Assembly: GCA_016182705.1 (NCBI GenBank) | Contig: JACPGA010000046.1 | Location: forward strand, 1-5,977 | DNA: 5,977 bases | Direction: 5' to 3' | From: Deltaproteobacteria bacterium | GTDB lineage: Bacteria > Desulfobacterota > GWC2-55-46 | Shown here: positions 1 through 5,977 of the stretch, piece after piece | Layout of the letters: every line of letters starts with the position of its first letter | How positions within the stretch are numbered: the first letter of the stretch is position 1 | The notes under the pieces: model-generated | The model's database searches: none | Told to the model about the DNA's origin: nothing | What the model saw: only the letters and a program-made list of their open reading frames with translations | Program-made: the position numbers and the translations under genes

Positions 1-194
1 CTTTGTCGTCTTTGTCGCTTGTCATTGCGGCGTACAAATAACGCACGCCTCACTCCCCTCTCTTGACTCCTTGAATCTGGAACTTTTTGAGCAATCTGCC
101 TGATTCATTTCCCGCGTCCGTACTCAAATATGGAATTTTTCCCGCCATCTTTCCTGTTTTCCGGTTTTGCGCACCCCGATTGATATGATTGCGG

Positions 195-224
195 TTGATT
201 TCATGCTCCGGTTATTTATATAAT
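195..224 (+). promoter_or_regulatory. Putative sigma70-type promoter of the response regulator gene
   Basis: A TTGATT hexamer (195-200, 4 of 6 to the -35 consensus) is followed after 18 bases by a perfect TATAAT (219-224). Transcription would begin near 231 and leave a leader of about 27 bases before the ATG at 258. This placement argues against a translation start at 189, which would lie upstream of the promoter. Prediction from sequence only. Confidence 0.5.
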
Positions 225-257
225 GGTTTACAGCTTACCTCGGGGTGTTCCAGATCC

Positions 258-911
258 ATGAAAAAAATCAGGATATTTATCGCTGACGACCATCCGGTTT
301 TCAGAAACGGGATAAAGTCGGTTCTGTCCGGCTCTGATTTCGAAGTCATAGGCGAGGCTGACAACGGGAACACTGCCCTGAAAGCCATCTCTGTCCTGAA
401 GCCTGACATAGCCATTCTCGACATCACCATGCCCGACCTTGACGGCATAGCCGTTACCAGACGGGTAGTGGAAGAGGTCCCGGCAACCCGGGTCATCATC
501 CTTTCCATGCACGCCGACCTCAATCACCCTATAGACGCGTTCAGGGCTGGCGCGCTCGGATACGTGCTCAAGGATTCCGATCCCGGAGAGCTTCTGAAGG
601 CTGTCGAGAAGGTGAGCGCTGGCGGCAAGTACGCAAGCCCGGCCGTCACCGAAGAGCTTCTAAACGACTTCGTAGACGTGATAAAAAAAGAGCAGAGCAA
701 CGACCCGTTCGATACGCTTTCCGCGCGCGAAAAAGAGATATTGAAGCATATCGCTGACGGCTCCACGAGCAAGGAGATTGCCGGAAAGCTCTTCATCTCC
801 CTGGCTACTGTCAAAAGCCACAGGAACAATATCATGAAAAAACTCAAGGTCAACGACATGGCCAGCCTCATAAAGACCGCCATTAAAAAAGGCATCGTAA
901 ACCCCGACTGA
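258..911 (+). CDS. NarL/FixJ-family two-component response regulator (receiver + LuxR-type HTH)
   Basis: A 217-residue DNA-binding response regulator, expected to be phosphorylated by a histidine kinase and then bind promoters as a dimer. The receiver domain spans about residues 3-120. It has the acidic pair D10/D11, phosphoacceptor D55 (in ILDITMPDLDG), S83 at the Thr/Ser switch position and K105 in the YVLKD motif, so all catalytic positions are intact. A linker of about 30 residues leads to a LuxR-type helix-turn-helix at about 152-212 (LSAREKEILKHIADG, then SLATVKSHRNNIMKKL). Length and order are typical of the NarL family. I chose the ATG at 258 because the protein there begins MKKIRIFIADDHP, the usual start of this family, and because a promoter-like TATAAT lies at 219-224. 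The open frame extends up to 189, but the extra 23 residues resemble nothing. The ribosome site is weak (GGGGTG, 242-247). No kinase gene is adjacent, so the signal and regulon are unknown. Confidence 0.93.
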   Translation: MKKIRIFIADDHPVFRNGIKSVLSGSDFEVIGEADNGNTALKAISVLKPDIAILDITMPDLDGIAVTRRVVEEVPATRVIILSMHADLNHPIDAFRAGALGYVLKDSDPGELLKAVEKVSAGGKYASPAVTEELLNDFVDVIKKEQSNDPFDTLSAREKEILKHIADGSTSKEIAGKLFISLATVKSHRNNIMKKLKVNDMASLIKTAIKKGIVNPD

Positions 912-1105
912 CCCTTCTCAATCCTTTTGCCGGCAAGTTCCCTCATCCTTTTGGTTCATCCTCAATTCAACACCTTTTCCTCTGTAAATTAGTCCTCATT
1001 CCCGATTACTTAAACTCTCAGGCATCCGATAAATAATTCAGATGCACGTGACACGCACGCCGCAAAAATGTTTCGCCCTTAAAAAGCAGATGCTCCGGAG
1101 AGACC

Positions 1106-1498
1106 ATGAAGGCGCTCATCATAGACGGAGGTCAGGCGGTAAGGTCGATGCTGGGTTACGTGCTTGATGGTGAAGGCTTCGAGGTAAGGCAGGCCTCGGG
1201 GCCGCTGGAGCTGAGAGGTCTGCTGGGCCAGGGATACGCGCCTGACATCGTAATCACTTGCCAGTCCGGTGTTGGCATCGATTTGATGGGGCTCAGGCTG
1301 CTGAAGGCGCACTCTGCCATGAAAAGGGTTTCGGTCATCCTGATCGCGGAAAAAGAGGACCTGAAAAGGCAGATGAGATGGAAGGAGGCCGGGGTCACGT
1401 GCTGGCTGACTTGGCCCGTTACGCCGGAGCAGTTTCTTGAAATGGTGCACATAGTCCTTTTTGACGCTCCAAAGAAAAAGAAAGGCCTCAGGCCCTGA
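1106..1498 (+). CDS. Stand-alone degenerate receiver (pseudo-receiver) protein
   Basis: A 130-residue single-domain protein with the CheY-like receiver pattern: MKALIIDGG at strand 1, YAPDIVIT at strand 3, VSVILIAEKED at strand 4, EAGVTCWLTWPVTPEQF at strand 5 and helix 5, then a short basic tail (KKKK, 123-126). By my alignment the phosphorylation residues are lost. The acidic pair is D7-G8, the phosphoacceptor position is C52, the Thr/Ser position is A81, and the invariant Lys is W103 (LTWP instead of LTKP). Such domains cannot undergo normal aspartyl phosphorylation; known atypical receivers act by protein contact or small-ligand binding, and the role here is unknown. A good ribosome site (GGAG, 1097-1100) sits 5 bases before the ATG. 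No output domain is present. It stands alone: 194 bases separate it from the response regulator upstream, and terminator-like hairpins follow it. Confident that it is coding and receiver-like; function not assigned. Confidence 0.85.
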   Translation: MKALIIDGGQAVRSMLGYVLDGEGFEVRQASGPLELRGLLGQGYAPDIVITCQSGVGIDLMGLRLLKAHSAMKRVSVILIAEKEDLKRQMRWKEAGVTCWLTWPVTPEQFLEMVHIVLFDAPKKKKGLRP

Positions 1499-1517
1499 TA
1501 CTGAATAGATGATAAGG

Positions 1518-1538
1518 CCCGTAAAAAAGCGGGTTTTT
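1518..1538 (+). terminator. Possible weak intrinsic terminator after the pseudo-receiver gene
   Basis: CCCG (1518-1521) pairs with CGGG (1530-1533) around an A-rich 8-base loop and is directly followed by TTTTT (1534-1538). The stem is only 4-5 bp, so termination may be partial. It lies 20 bases after the stop codon. Confidence 0.4.
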
Positions 1539-1611
1539 ATAAAAGACTTCTCTTGCAACAACCCCTCGTTTACGCACTATCCGCAATCTCCCCCGGCTTC
1601 TGTTAACCCGC

Positions 1612-1648
1612 CGCCCCCTGTCCCGCAGGGGGCGTTTCCTTTTCCCTT
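1612..1648 (+). terminator. Intrinsic terminator hairpin between pseudo-receiver and aminopeptidase genes
   Basis: CGCCCCCTG (1612-1620) pairs perfectly with CAGGGGGCG (1626-1634) around the loop TCCCG, and is followed by a pyrimidine tract rich in T (TTTCCTTTTCCC). This 9-bp GC-rich stem looks like a real factor-independent terminator. It separates the upstream gene from the aminopeptidase, supporting independent transcription. Confidence 0.7.
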
Positions 1649-1656
1649 CAAAAAAC

Positions 1657-1685
1657 TCGATATATTTTTCCCGTTCCTTTATAAT
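1657..1685 (+). promoter_or_regulatory. Putative sigma70-type promoter of the aminopeptidase gene
   Basis: TCGATA (1657-1662, 4 of 6 to TTGACA) is followed after exactly 17 bases by a perfect TATAAT (1680-1685). Transcription would start near 1692, about 60 bases before the GTG start at 1751. A second -10-like TATACT (1706-1711) lies downstream but lacks a good -35. Confidence 0.5.
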
Positions 1686-1750
1686 TTATCACCAAGAAGT
1701 TAAGCTATACTCGTTCTATATTTCCAAGTCCATCAGAAGGAAGGCATACA

Positions 1751-4432
1751 GTGGGAAAAACTGAAGACAGGACGGCTACCCGGCAGTTCAAATACCATAG
1801 GCAAGACTTCGGGGCGCTTCCGGTGAAGCTCGAACATCTCACGATATACATAAACTTCGCCGGAGAGAAAGTCGAATCCAGCGGCATCCTCCAGATGAGC
1901 GCTAATGCTCCTCTGGACGAACTTATACTCGACGCCAGGGATCTGGAAATAGACAAGGTCGAATGGTTGGCAAACCCGGATGATATTGAAGGCGCAACCC
2001 TTGCCTTTGAATACAGGCGCGAAAAAGACAAACTTGTTGTAAATCTGCCCCGGAGAGTCGAGTCAGGGGAGAGGTTTTACGTGAGGACGCAGAGCAGATG
2101 CACTCCGACCGAGCACATTTTAGAGGGGATATACAAAGACACGACTCCTCCCGGAGCGCCTCAGCAGTTCATCTCTCAATGCCAGCAATGGGGCTTCCAG
2201 CGCATCATGCCCATCTTCGACGACTGCCGCGCCAAGTGCACCATGACCACGACCATAGAGGCGGACAGCGCTTACACTCACCTCATCAGCAACGGCAATG
2301 TAAGTAAAAGCGCCAACCCCGGCGGCGCGCCAGTGCCAAAGCCCGGCGACCCGTCGCGCCAGCGCATAACATACGAAAACCCTGTGCCAATGGCCCCGTA
2401 CCTTTTCTTCGTGGCTGCCGGGACCTGGGATTCCCTTGTTGACGAAGTCGTATATCCGTCTGGCCGCAAAGTGCGCCTCGAATACCTTGTTCCGCCGGGC
2501 TCAGCTGAAGAGGCCAGAGTTCCGATGGCAATCCTGAAAGATTCGGTCCTGTGGGTCGGCAAGACCCAGGACTATGAATACGAGTTCGACACCTACCGCA
2601 CCATCTGCATGACAAAGTCCAACTTTGGCGGCATGGAAAACCTGGGGAACACTACTATCGTGACCGATGCCGCCCTCATAACCGAACACACTCTCGACCA
2701 TCTTCTTTTATACGCTCATGCCGTGATCGTGCATGAATTCGAGCACAACCAGTGCGGCTCGGAAACGACCATGGAAACGCCCTTCGATGTCTGGCTGAAC
2801 GAGGCGTACACGGTCGATGTTGAAAGGCAGTTCATGGCCGATCTTTTTGACCCGGCCTTTGTAAGGCTCTATCAGGTTGATTCAATAAGGGCTCCTTTGC
2901 TTGGCCCACTGACGATAGAAGACGCTGGCCACTTCGGCCGCATCGTAAGGGAGGGCTTCAACGACCCGGAGGAGTTAATCGACGGAGTGACCTATGTCAA
3001 GGCCGCCGAGGTCATACGTATGCTTCGCCTCATCATCGGGTCAGAAGCTTTTGTGGCCGGAAAACGGCTGTACTTCAGCCGCTACCGCGCAGGCAACGCC
3101 AATACCGACCAGTTCTTCGAATGCTTTGAAGAGGTCTCGGGCGTGTCGCTCGATCAGTTCAAGAGCGAATGGCTTTACAGGATAGGATATCCTAAGGTAT
3201 CCGCCGTAACCGAATACGACAGCATGGCAGGGCGTTTCCATATACGGTTCAGGCAGGAGAAGCAGGAAGGCAGGAAGCCCTTTTTCCTGCCGATAGCCTT
3301 GAGTCTGGTCGATGGGAATGGGCGCGATATCGAAGGGACAGAGCGGGTCGTTACGCTCAAGGAGTTCGAGACTGATGTCGTTTTCGAAAACCTCAAGGAG
3401 GCCCCGGCGTTCGCCTCGATGAACCGGGACAGCTCTTTTTACGGTACTTTCCGCCACGAGAACGCGGACGAAAAGACGCTCTCGGAGCAGGCCCGGCTCG
3501 ACCCGAACGCCTATAACCGGGTAGACGCCATGAGAAAGCTCACCGACAGGCAGCGCGTGAAGCTCCTTAATGACCCGGCGGCTTCCATAAACTCCGAGTG
3601 GCTTGATCTCTACGGCGTTTTTCTTTCCGACAAAAGCCTTCCGGCCTCGCTCAAGGCCAATTTTATACGCATTGACGAGCAGCCCGTCGACCGCTCATAC
3701 GCGACGTGGTATCTGGAGCTGGTGTCCGCTCGGGACAAGCTCATGTCCGCCGTGAACGCGCGGTTTAGGGATGAGCTGGTCGCGGAATTCCGGGCATTGG
3801 GCGCGTCAGAGGGTAAACCAATGCGTCAGGGTATAGAGGAGAGAATGCTCAAGGGCGTCCTGCTGGAGCTTGTCGCCGTTGACGACACAAAGGACAGTCA
3901 TCGCCTAATACTTGATACTCTCGAAGAGGCGAAGACCGCTACAGAGCGCGTCTCCGCTCTTACGGCATTGAACCGCTCTACAGAGCCATCGCGAAGGGCC
4001 GTCCTTGAAAAGTATTACCAGATCTGGCACAGCCACCTGAGCGGGTACGCCAATTACCTGCGTGTGGTATCGAGCGGGACAGGGGCGGATGTGTTCGACA
4101 TGATAGAGGCCGAGAAGAACAGGAAGAGCTTTGACATCAACCAGCCGACCTGGTGCCGCGCTTTATTTTTGACCATGGCAGGCAACAACCGTGTGGTCTG
4201 GACCGACAGGGGCATACAATGGGTCGCCGATACGGTCGTATCTCTCGCGCCGATTAACGCGACTACAGCAAGCCGCCTCCTAAATACATTCCAGCATGTA
4301 GCCAGCCTCAAGCCGCATTTGAAGGAGAAGGTCACTTCAGCCCTCGAACAGATAGTCCGGCTCGTCAATATTGATGCTTGCGCCTCGATACACGGCCAGG
4401 CCTCGACCTATCTGAAGGGCGTTCAGGAATAA
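1751..4432 (+). CDS. pepN: M1-family zinc aminopeptidase, PepN-like
   Basis: An 893-residue enzyme expected to remove N-terminal residues from peptides in the cytoplasm; no signal peptide is seen. Order: N-terminal beta domain (about 20-215), thermolysin-like catalytic domain (about 216-480), Ig-like DUF3458-type segment (about 485-575) and an all-helical C-terminal domain. Catalytic features: GGMEN at 293-297, zinc motif HEFEH at 328-332 with base E329, third zinc ligand E351 in WLNEAYTV, and transition-state Tyr Y415 in TYVKAAEVIRML, which matches YEKGAEVIRM of E. coli PepN. Length is close to E. coli PepN (870). The start is GTG, preceded by a strong AGAAGGAAGG ribosome site (1734-1743). 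Oddities: HNQCGSE follows the zinc motif where PepN has HNWTGN, and the substrate-amine site reads Q143-C-Q145 where E. coli PepN has QCE. The gene has its own promoter candidate and terminator. Family assignment is firm; the exact PepN orthology and substrate preference are less sure. Confidence 0.93.
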   Translation: MGKTEDRTATRQFKYHRQDFGALPVKLEHLTIYINFAGEKVESSGILQMSANAPLDELILDARDLEIDKVEWLANPDDIEGATLAFEYRREKDKLVVNLPRRVESGERFYVRTQSRCTPTEHILEGIYKDTTPPGAPQQFISQCQQWGFQRIMPIFDDCRAKCTMTTTIEADSAYTHLISNGNVSKSANPGGAPVPKPGDPSRQRITYENPVPMAPYLFFVAAGTWDSLVDEVVYPSGRKVRLEYLVPPGSAEEARVPMAILKDSVLWVGKTQDYEYEFDTYRTICMTKSNFGGMENLGNTTIVTDAALITEHTLDHLLLYAHAVIVHEFEHNQCGSETTMETPFDVWLNEAYTVDVERQFMADLFDPAFVRLYQVDSIRAPLLGPLTIEDAGHFGRIVREGFNDPEELIDGVTYVKAAEVIRMLRLIIGSEAFVAGKRLYFSRYRAGNANTDQFFECFEEVSGVSLDQFKSEWLYRIGYPKVSAVTEYDSMAGRFHIRFRQEKQEGRKPFFLPIALSLVDGNGRDIEGTERVVTLKEFETDVVFENLKEAPAFASMNRDSSFYGTFRHENADEKTLSEQARLDPNAYNRVDAMRKLTDRQRVKLLNDPAASINSEWLDLYGVFLSDKSLPASLKANFIRIDEQPVDRSYATWYLELVSARDKLMSAVNARFRDELVAEFRALGASEGKPMRQGIEERMLKGVLLELVAVDDTKDSHRLILDTLEEAKTATERVSALTALNRSTEPSRRAVLEKYYQIWHSHLSGYANYLRVVSSGTGADVFDMIEAEKNRKSFDINQPTWCRALFLTMAGNNRVVWTDRGIQWVADTVVSLAPINATTASRLLNTFQHVASLKPHLKEKVTSALEQIVRLVNIDACASIHGQASTYLKGVQE

Positions 4433-4457
4433 CGATTTCCAATCACGCTGACTTATG

Positions 4458-4500
4458 AAGAATGGGCGGCAAATAAAATTTGCCGCCCATTCTTATTCTC
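4458..4500 (+). terminator. Strong intrinsic terminator of the aminopeptidase gene
   Basis: AAGAATGGGCGGCAAA (4458-4473) is perfectly complementary to TTTGCCGCCCATTCTT (4479-4494), a 16-bp stem around the 5-base loop TAAAA. It starts 25 bases after the stop codon and is followed by ATTCTC. The downstream T tract is partly inside the stem. A small open frame crossing it is not credible as a gene. Confidence 0.8.
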
Positions 4501-4591
4501 ACAATCCAGATTCCGGTTCAGGTGGGCATACTTGGCCTCCCTGCCTTGCCCGGGCCAGCTTTCTTTTTCCAGAGTTGCTTTATCTCTCCCA

Positions 4592-4600
4592 TGATATAAT
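4592..4600 (+). promoter_or_regulatory. Putative extended -10 promoter upstream of the sensor kinase
   Basis: TGATATAAT is a perfect extended -10 element (TG, one base, TATAAT). The best -35-like match, TTGCTT (4575-4580), is only 14 bases away, so the extended -10 would have to carry most of the promoter strength. Transcription would start near 4607 and give a leader of about 185 bases before the kinase start. Confidence 0.4.
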
Positions 4601-4680
4601 TAAGACAGTTCTGCGACCCCCAAATCATTCTCGTGTTAGAGTATTCACTCTGTTACTTTCAGGTTAAAGCAGGATTTAGA

Positions 4681-4719
4681 GCACCCCCGAAAAGCTTTTT
4701 TTGTCAATGACGGGGGCGC
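4681..4719 (+). other. Possible stem-loop in the sensor kinase leader
   Basis: GCACCCCCG (4681-4689) pairs with CGGGGGCGC (4711-4719) with a single A-C mismatch, around a 21-base loop containing AAAAGCTTTT and TTGTCA. No T tract follows, so a standard terminator is unlikely. It may be leader structure, or chance; I recognise no riboswitch class. Confidence 0.35.
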
Positions 4720-4791
4720 TTCCGTTCATTTACTTGGTGGGCGCTCGAATAGCGCGTGAGCTCCTGCCCATAAGCGAACCGGATAAGCCAA

Positions 4792-5274
4792 TTGAAAATA
4801 TTTGACTCATACAGGAAGGGAGCCTATTACAGCCTGCGCAGGTTGACGGCTGTCGTAGTTATCGCCTTTACGGTCCTTGTCGTGATATCTCTGGGCGTCA
4901 ACCTCCGGCAGTTACGCAGCCACACCAGGGAACTGGCCAAAATGGAGGCGTTGACGACCTTCAACAAGGACCAGGCGTTCCGCTTATGGGCGACCAGTCA
5001 CGGCGGCGTTTATGTCCCCCCGAATGAAACTACCCCGCCAAACCCCTATCTCAGCCACATCCCAGACAGGGATATAGAACTTCCTTCGGGCAAGAAGCTG
5101 ACCCTCATGAACCCGGCTTATATAATGAAGCAGGCTATGGCGGAATACAGCGAACTTTACGGTGTGAGAGGGCACATAACAAGCATTAATCCCCTGAACC
5201 CGGCGAACAAAGCAGACGAATGGGAGCCCACGCCCACCAGGGCTATAAGGTGGGAGATGTGCGAGGCGGCGTAA
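4792..5274 (+). CDS. 5' fragment: membrane anchor and N-terminal part of Tll0287-like (DUF3365) sensor domain
   Basis: A 160-residue open frame with a TTG start; an in-frame stop at 4771 leaves no ATG or GTG upstream. A weak GGAT (4781-4784) is the only ribosome-site candidate. After a basic N-terminus comes a transmembrane helix (about 18-38), then a domain with hallmarks of the DUF3365/Tll0287 family: [54 protein letters not shown] and [17 protein letters not shown]. Residues up to E145 fit the family. The last 15 ([15 protein letters not shown]) are the family's later coding sequence read out of frame. The CxxCH haem site is absent. If translated, this would be a membrane-tethered, haem-less, truncated sensor domain, probably unstable. 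Confidence 0.7.
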   Translation: MKIFDSYRKGAYYSLRRLTAVVVIAFTVLVVISLGVNLRQLRSHTRELAKMEALTTFNKDQAFRLWATSHGGVYVPPNETTPPNPYLSHIPDRDIELPSGKKLTLMNPAYIMKQAMAEYSELYGVRGHITSINPLNPANKADEWEPTPTRAIRWEMCEAA

Positions 5275-5977
5275 GCGTGTCGCTGCCGATGACGCCCTAT
5301 CTGGCCAAAGAGGCGAAATTGGACCGTACGATTATCTCGTCCCATCTGCTCGTATGGCTTCTGGGAATGAGCGGCATCGGTTTTGCCTATCGCAGGGGCA
5401 GTATAGACTTATCCGAGCGCATGAAGGCGCAGGAGGCTATAAGGGCGGAAGAGGAGCGGTTCCGTAACCTCGTCGAGACGACAAATGATGTGATCTGGGA
5501 GGTCGATGTAAACGGCGTCTACACTTATATAAGCCCGCAGGTGTACTCTGTGCTGGGATATGAGCCCGAAGAGCTCATCGGCAAAACGCCTTTCGATGTG
5601 ATGCCCGAGGACGAAGCTCGGCGCGTAAGGGAGCTCTTCGAAAAGGTACTGGAATCCGTTGAGCCGTTCTCTTCTTTTGAAAACAGGAACCTTACCAGGG
5701 ACGGGCGTATCGTTGTGCTTGAGACCGGCGGGGTGCCTTTTTTCGATAAGTCAGGGACTGTGCTTGGATACAGGGGAATAGACCGCGACATAACCGGGCG
5801 GAAGAAGGCTGAAGAGGAGCTTGAAAAAGCGTTGGCCGAGCTTACCCGTTCTAACGCGGACTTGCAGCAGTTCGCGTTTGTCGCGTCCCACGACCTGCAG
5901 GAGCCGCTGCGCGCCGTGACGAGCTATTTGCAGCTCCTCTCAAGGAGGCTAAAAGGCAAGCTCGACGAAGAGGCGGA
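5220..5977 (+). CDS. 3' fragment: end of sensor domain, TM helix, PAS domain and HisKA box (partial at window edge)
   Basis: An open frame without a stop to the window end. The frame is open from 5190, and the first ATG is 5220, without a convincing ribosome site, so independent translation is doubtful. Numbered from 5220: the end of the DUF3365-like domain ([20 protein letters not shown], 3-22), a transmembrane helix (about 37-57), a PAS domain (about 81-191; [17 protein letters not shown], then [20 protein letters not shown], ending in [19 protein letters not shown]), a short coiled coil (about 192-218), and a HisKA-type H box [16 protein letters not shown] with phosphoacceptor H224 (5889-5891). 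The catalytic ATP-binding domain is expected beyond the window. The SHDLQEPLR form is typical of kinases with PAS or phytochrome inputs. Loss of the matching sensor half suggests loss of signal input even if some product is made. Confidence 0.75.
   Translation, partial: MGAHAHQGYKVGDVRGGVSVSLPMTPYLAKEAKLDRTIISSHLLVWLLGMSGIGFAYRRGSIDLSERMKAQEAIRAEEERFRNLVETTNDVIWEVDVNGVYTYISPQVYSVLGYEPEELIGKTPFDVMPEDEARRVRELFEKVLESVEPFSSFENRNLTRDGRIVVLETGGVPFFDKSGTVLGYRGIDRDITGRKKAEEELEKALAELTRSNADLQQFAFVASHDLQEPLRAVTSYLQLLSRRLKGKLDEEA

Larger units (their letters stand above)
4792..5977 (+). pseudogene. Frameshifted Tll0287/DUF3365-PAS-HisKA sensor histidine kinase, 3' end cut by window
   Basis: The two open frames 4792-5274 and 5220-5977 read as one membrane-bound sensor histidine kinase interrupted inside its sensor domain. 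Frame +1 gives the domain's first part up to [10 protein letters not shown] (E145, ending at 5226); frame +3 resumes with [18 protein letters not shown] (from 5226), a block that in this family directly follows the CxxC of a CxxCH haem motif. The connecting segment, about 35-40 residues in relatives as I recall them, is missing, and the deletion length must be 1 modulo 3. An intact relative would sense a ligand or redox state through the haem domain in the periplasm and signal through PAS to the kinase core. As read, no full-length protein is made. The kinase ATPase domain lies beyond the window. Alternatives are an assembly collapse or a sequencing error in a functional gene. Confidence 0.75.

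Noticed and set aside
1..20. Short direct repeat CTTTGTCG at 1-8 and 10-17
   Set aside because: Only two copies at the window edge; too little to call a repeat array.
72..107. Inverted repeat TGAATC/GATTCA separated by 24 bases
   Set aside because: Six-base arms with wide spacing in AT-rich DNA are expected by chance.
927..936. Palindrome TTGCCGGCAA after the response regulator
   Set aside because: A perfect 10-base palindrome with no loop and no T tract; could be an operator half or chance, not enough to call a terminator or binding site.
524..946. 140-codon minus-strand open frame opposite the response regulator
   Set aside because: Composition is the serine/leucine/phenylalanine-rich pattern of an antisense shadow of a real gene.
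1079..1561. 160-codon minus-strand open frame opposite the pseudo-receiver
   Set aside because: Its length exceeds that of the + strand gene, but the + frame has clear receiver-fold motifs and a good ribosome site; the minus frame has no family resemblance.
1509..1703. 64-codon + strand open frame between the pseudo-receiver and aminopeptidase genes
   Set aside because: It spans both terminator hairpins and the promoter candidate and is low-complexity (proline and phenylalanine rich from C/T tracts).
4455..4667. 70-codon + strand open frame after the aminopeptidase
   Set aside because: It begins three bases before the 16-bp terminator stem and runs through it, lacks a ribosome site and has no recognisable protein features.
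5220..5280. Programmed ribosomal frameshift joining the two kinase halves
   Set aside because: No slippery heptamer is seen, and a shift would not restore the missing CxxC-containing block, so a deletion explains the data better.

Overview
The window reads as part of a bacterial chromosome of moderately high GC content. All four gene loci lie on the + strand and each has its own upstream spacer. A NarL-type response regulator, a PepN-like M1 aminopeptidase and a Tll0287/DUF3365-type sensor histidine kinase fit a Desulfobacterota- or Nitrospirota-like Gram-negative. That placement is inferred from gene content and general codon style (many AGG and ATA codons), not from a marker gene.

Layout. 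1-257: no gene seen; AT-rich in its right part, with a plausible sigma70-type promoter (about 195-224). 258-911: a complete NarL/FixJ-type response regulator. 912-1105: spacer without a clear terminator. 1106-1498: a small stand-alone receiver-like protein in which nearly all phosphorylation residues are replaced, so it is a pseudo-receiver. 1499-1750: two terminator-like hairpins, then a promoter (TCGATA, 17 bp, TATAAT). 1751-4432: a full-length M1 zinc aminopeptidase with a GTG start, closed by a strong 16-bp hairpin. 4433-4791 (about 360 bases): no gene; it holds the terminator, an extended -10 promoter candidate and a long leader with potential stems. 4792-5977: a membrane sensor histidine kinase that runs off the right edge and is broken near 5226.

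The main observation is the broken kinase. Frame +1 encodes a transmembrane segment and the first part of a Tll0287-like (DUF3365) sensor domain. Frame +3 resumes the end of the same domain ([18 protein letters not shown]...), then a second transmembrane helix, a PAS domain and a HisKA phosphoacceptor box. The block expected between them, including the C-x-x-C of the haem-binding CxxCH, is absent, and the reading frame is shifted at the same point. This fits an out-of-frame deletion of roughly 100-120 bases, either real or an assembly collapse.

The regulator, pseudo-receiver and kinase suggest a signalling-rich neighbourhood, but nothing ties them into one operon, and the aminopeptidase between them is a housekeeping-type enzyme. 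I see no mobile element, CRISPR array, tRNA or rRNA. I do not see a convincing undescribed multi-gene system here.
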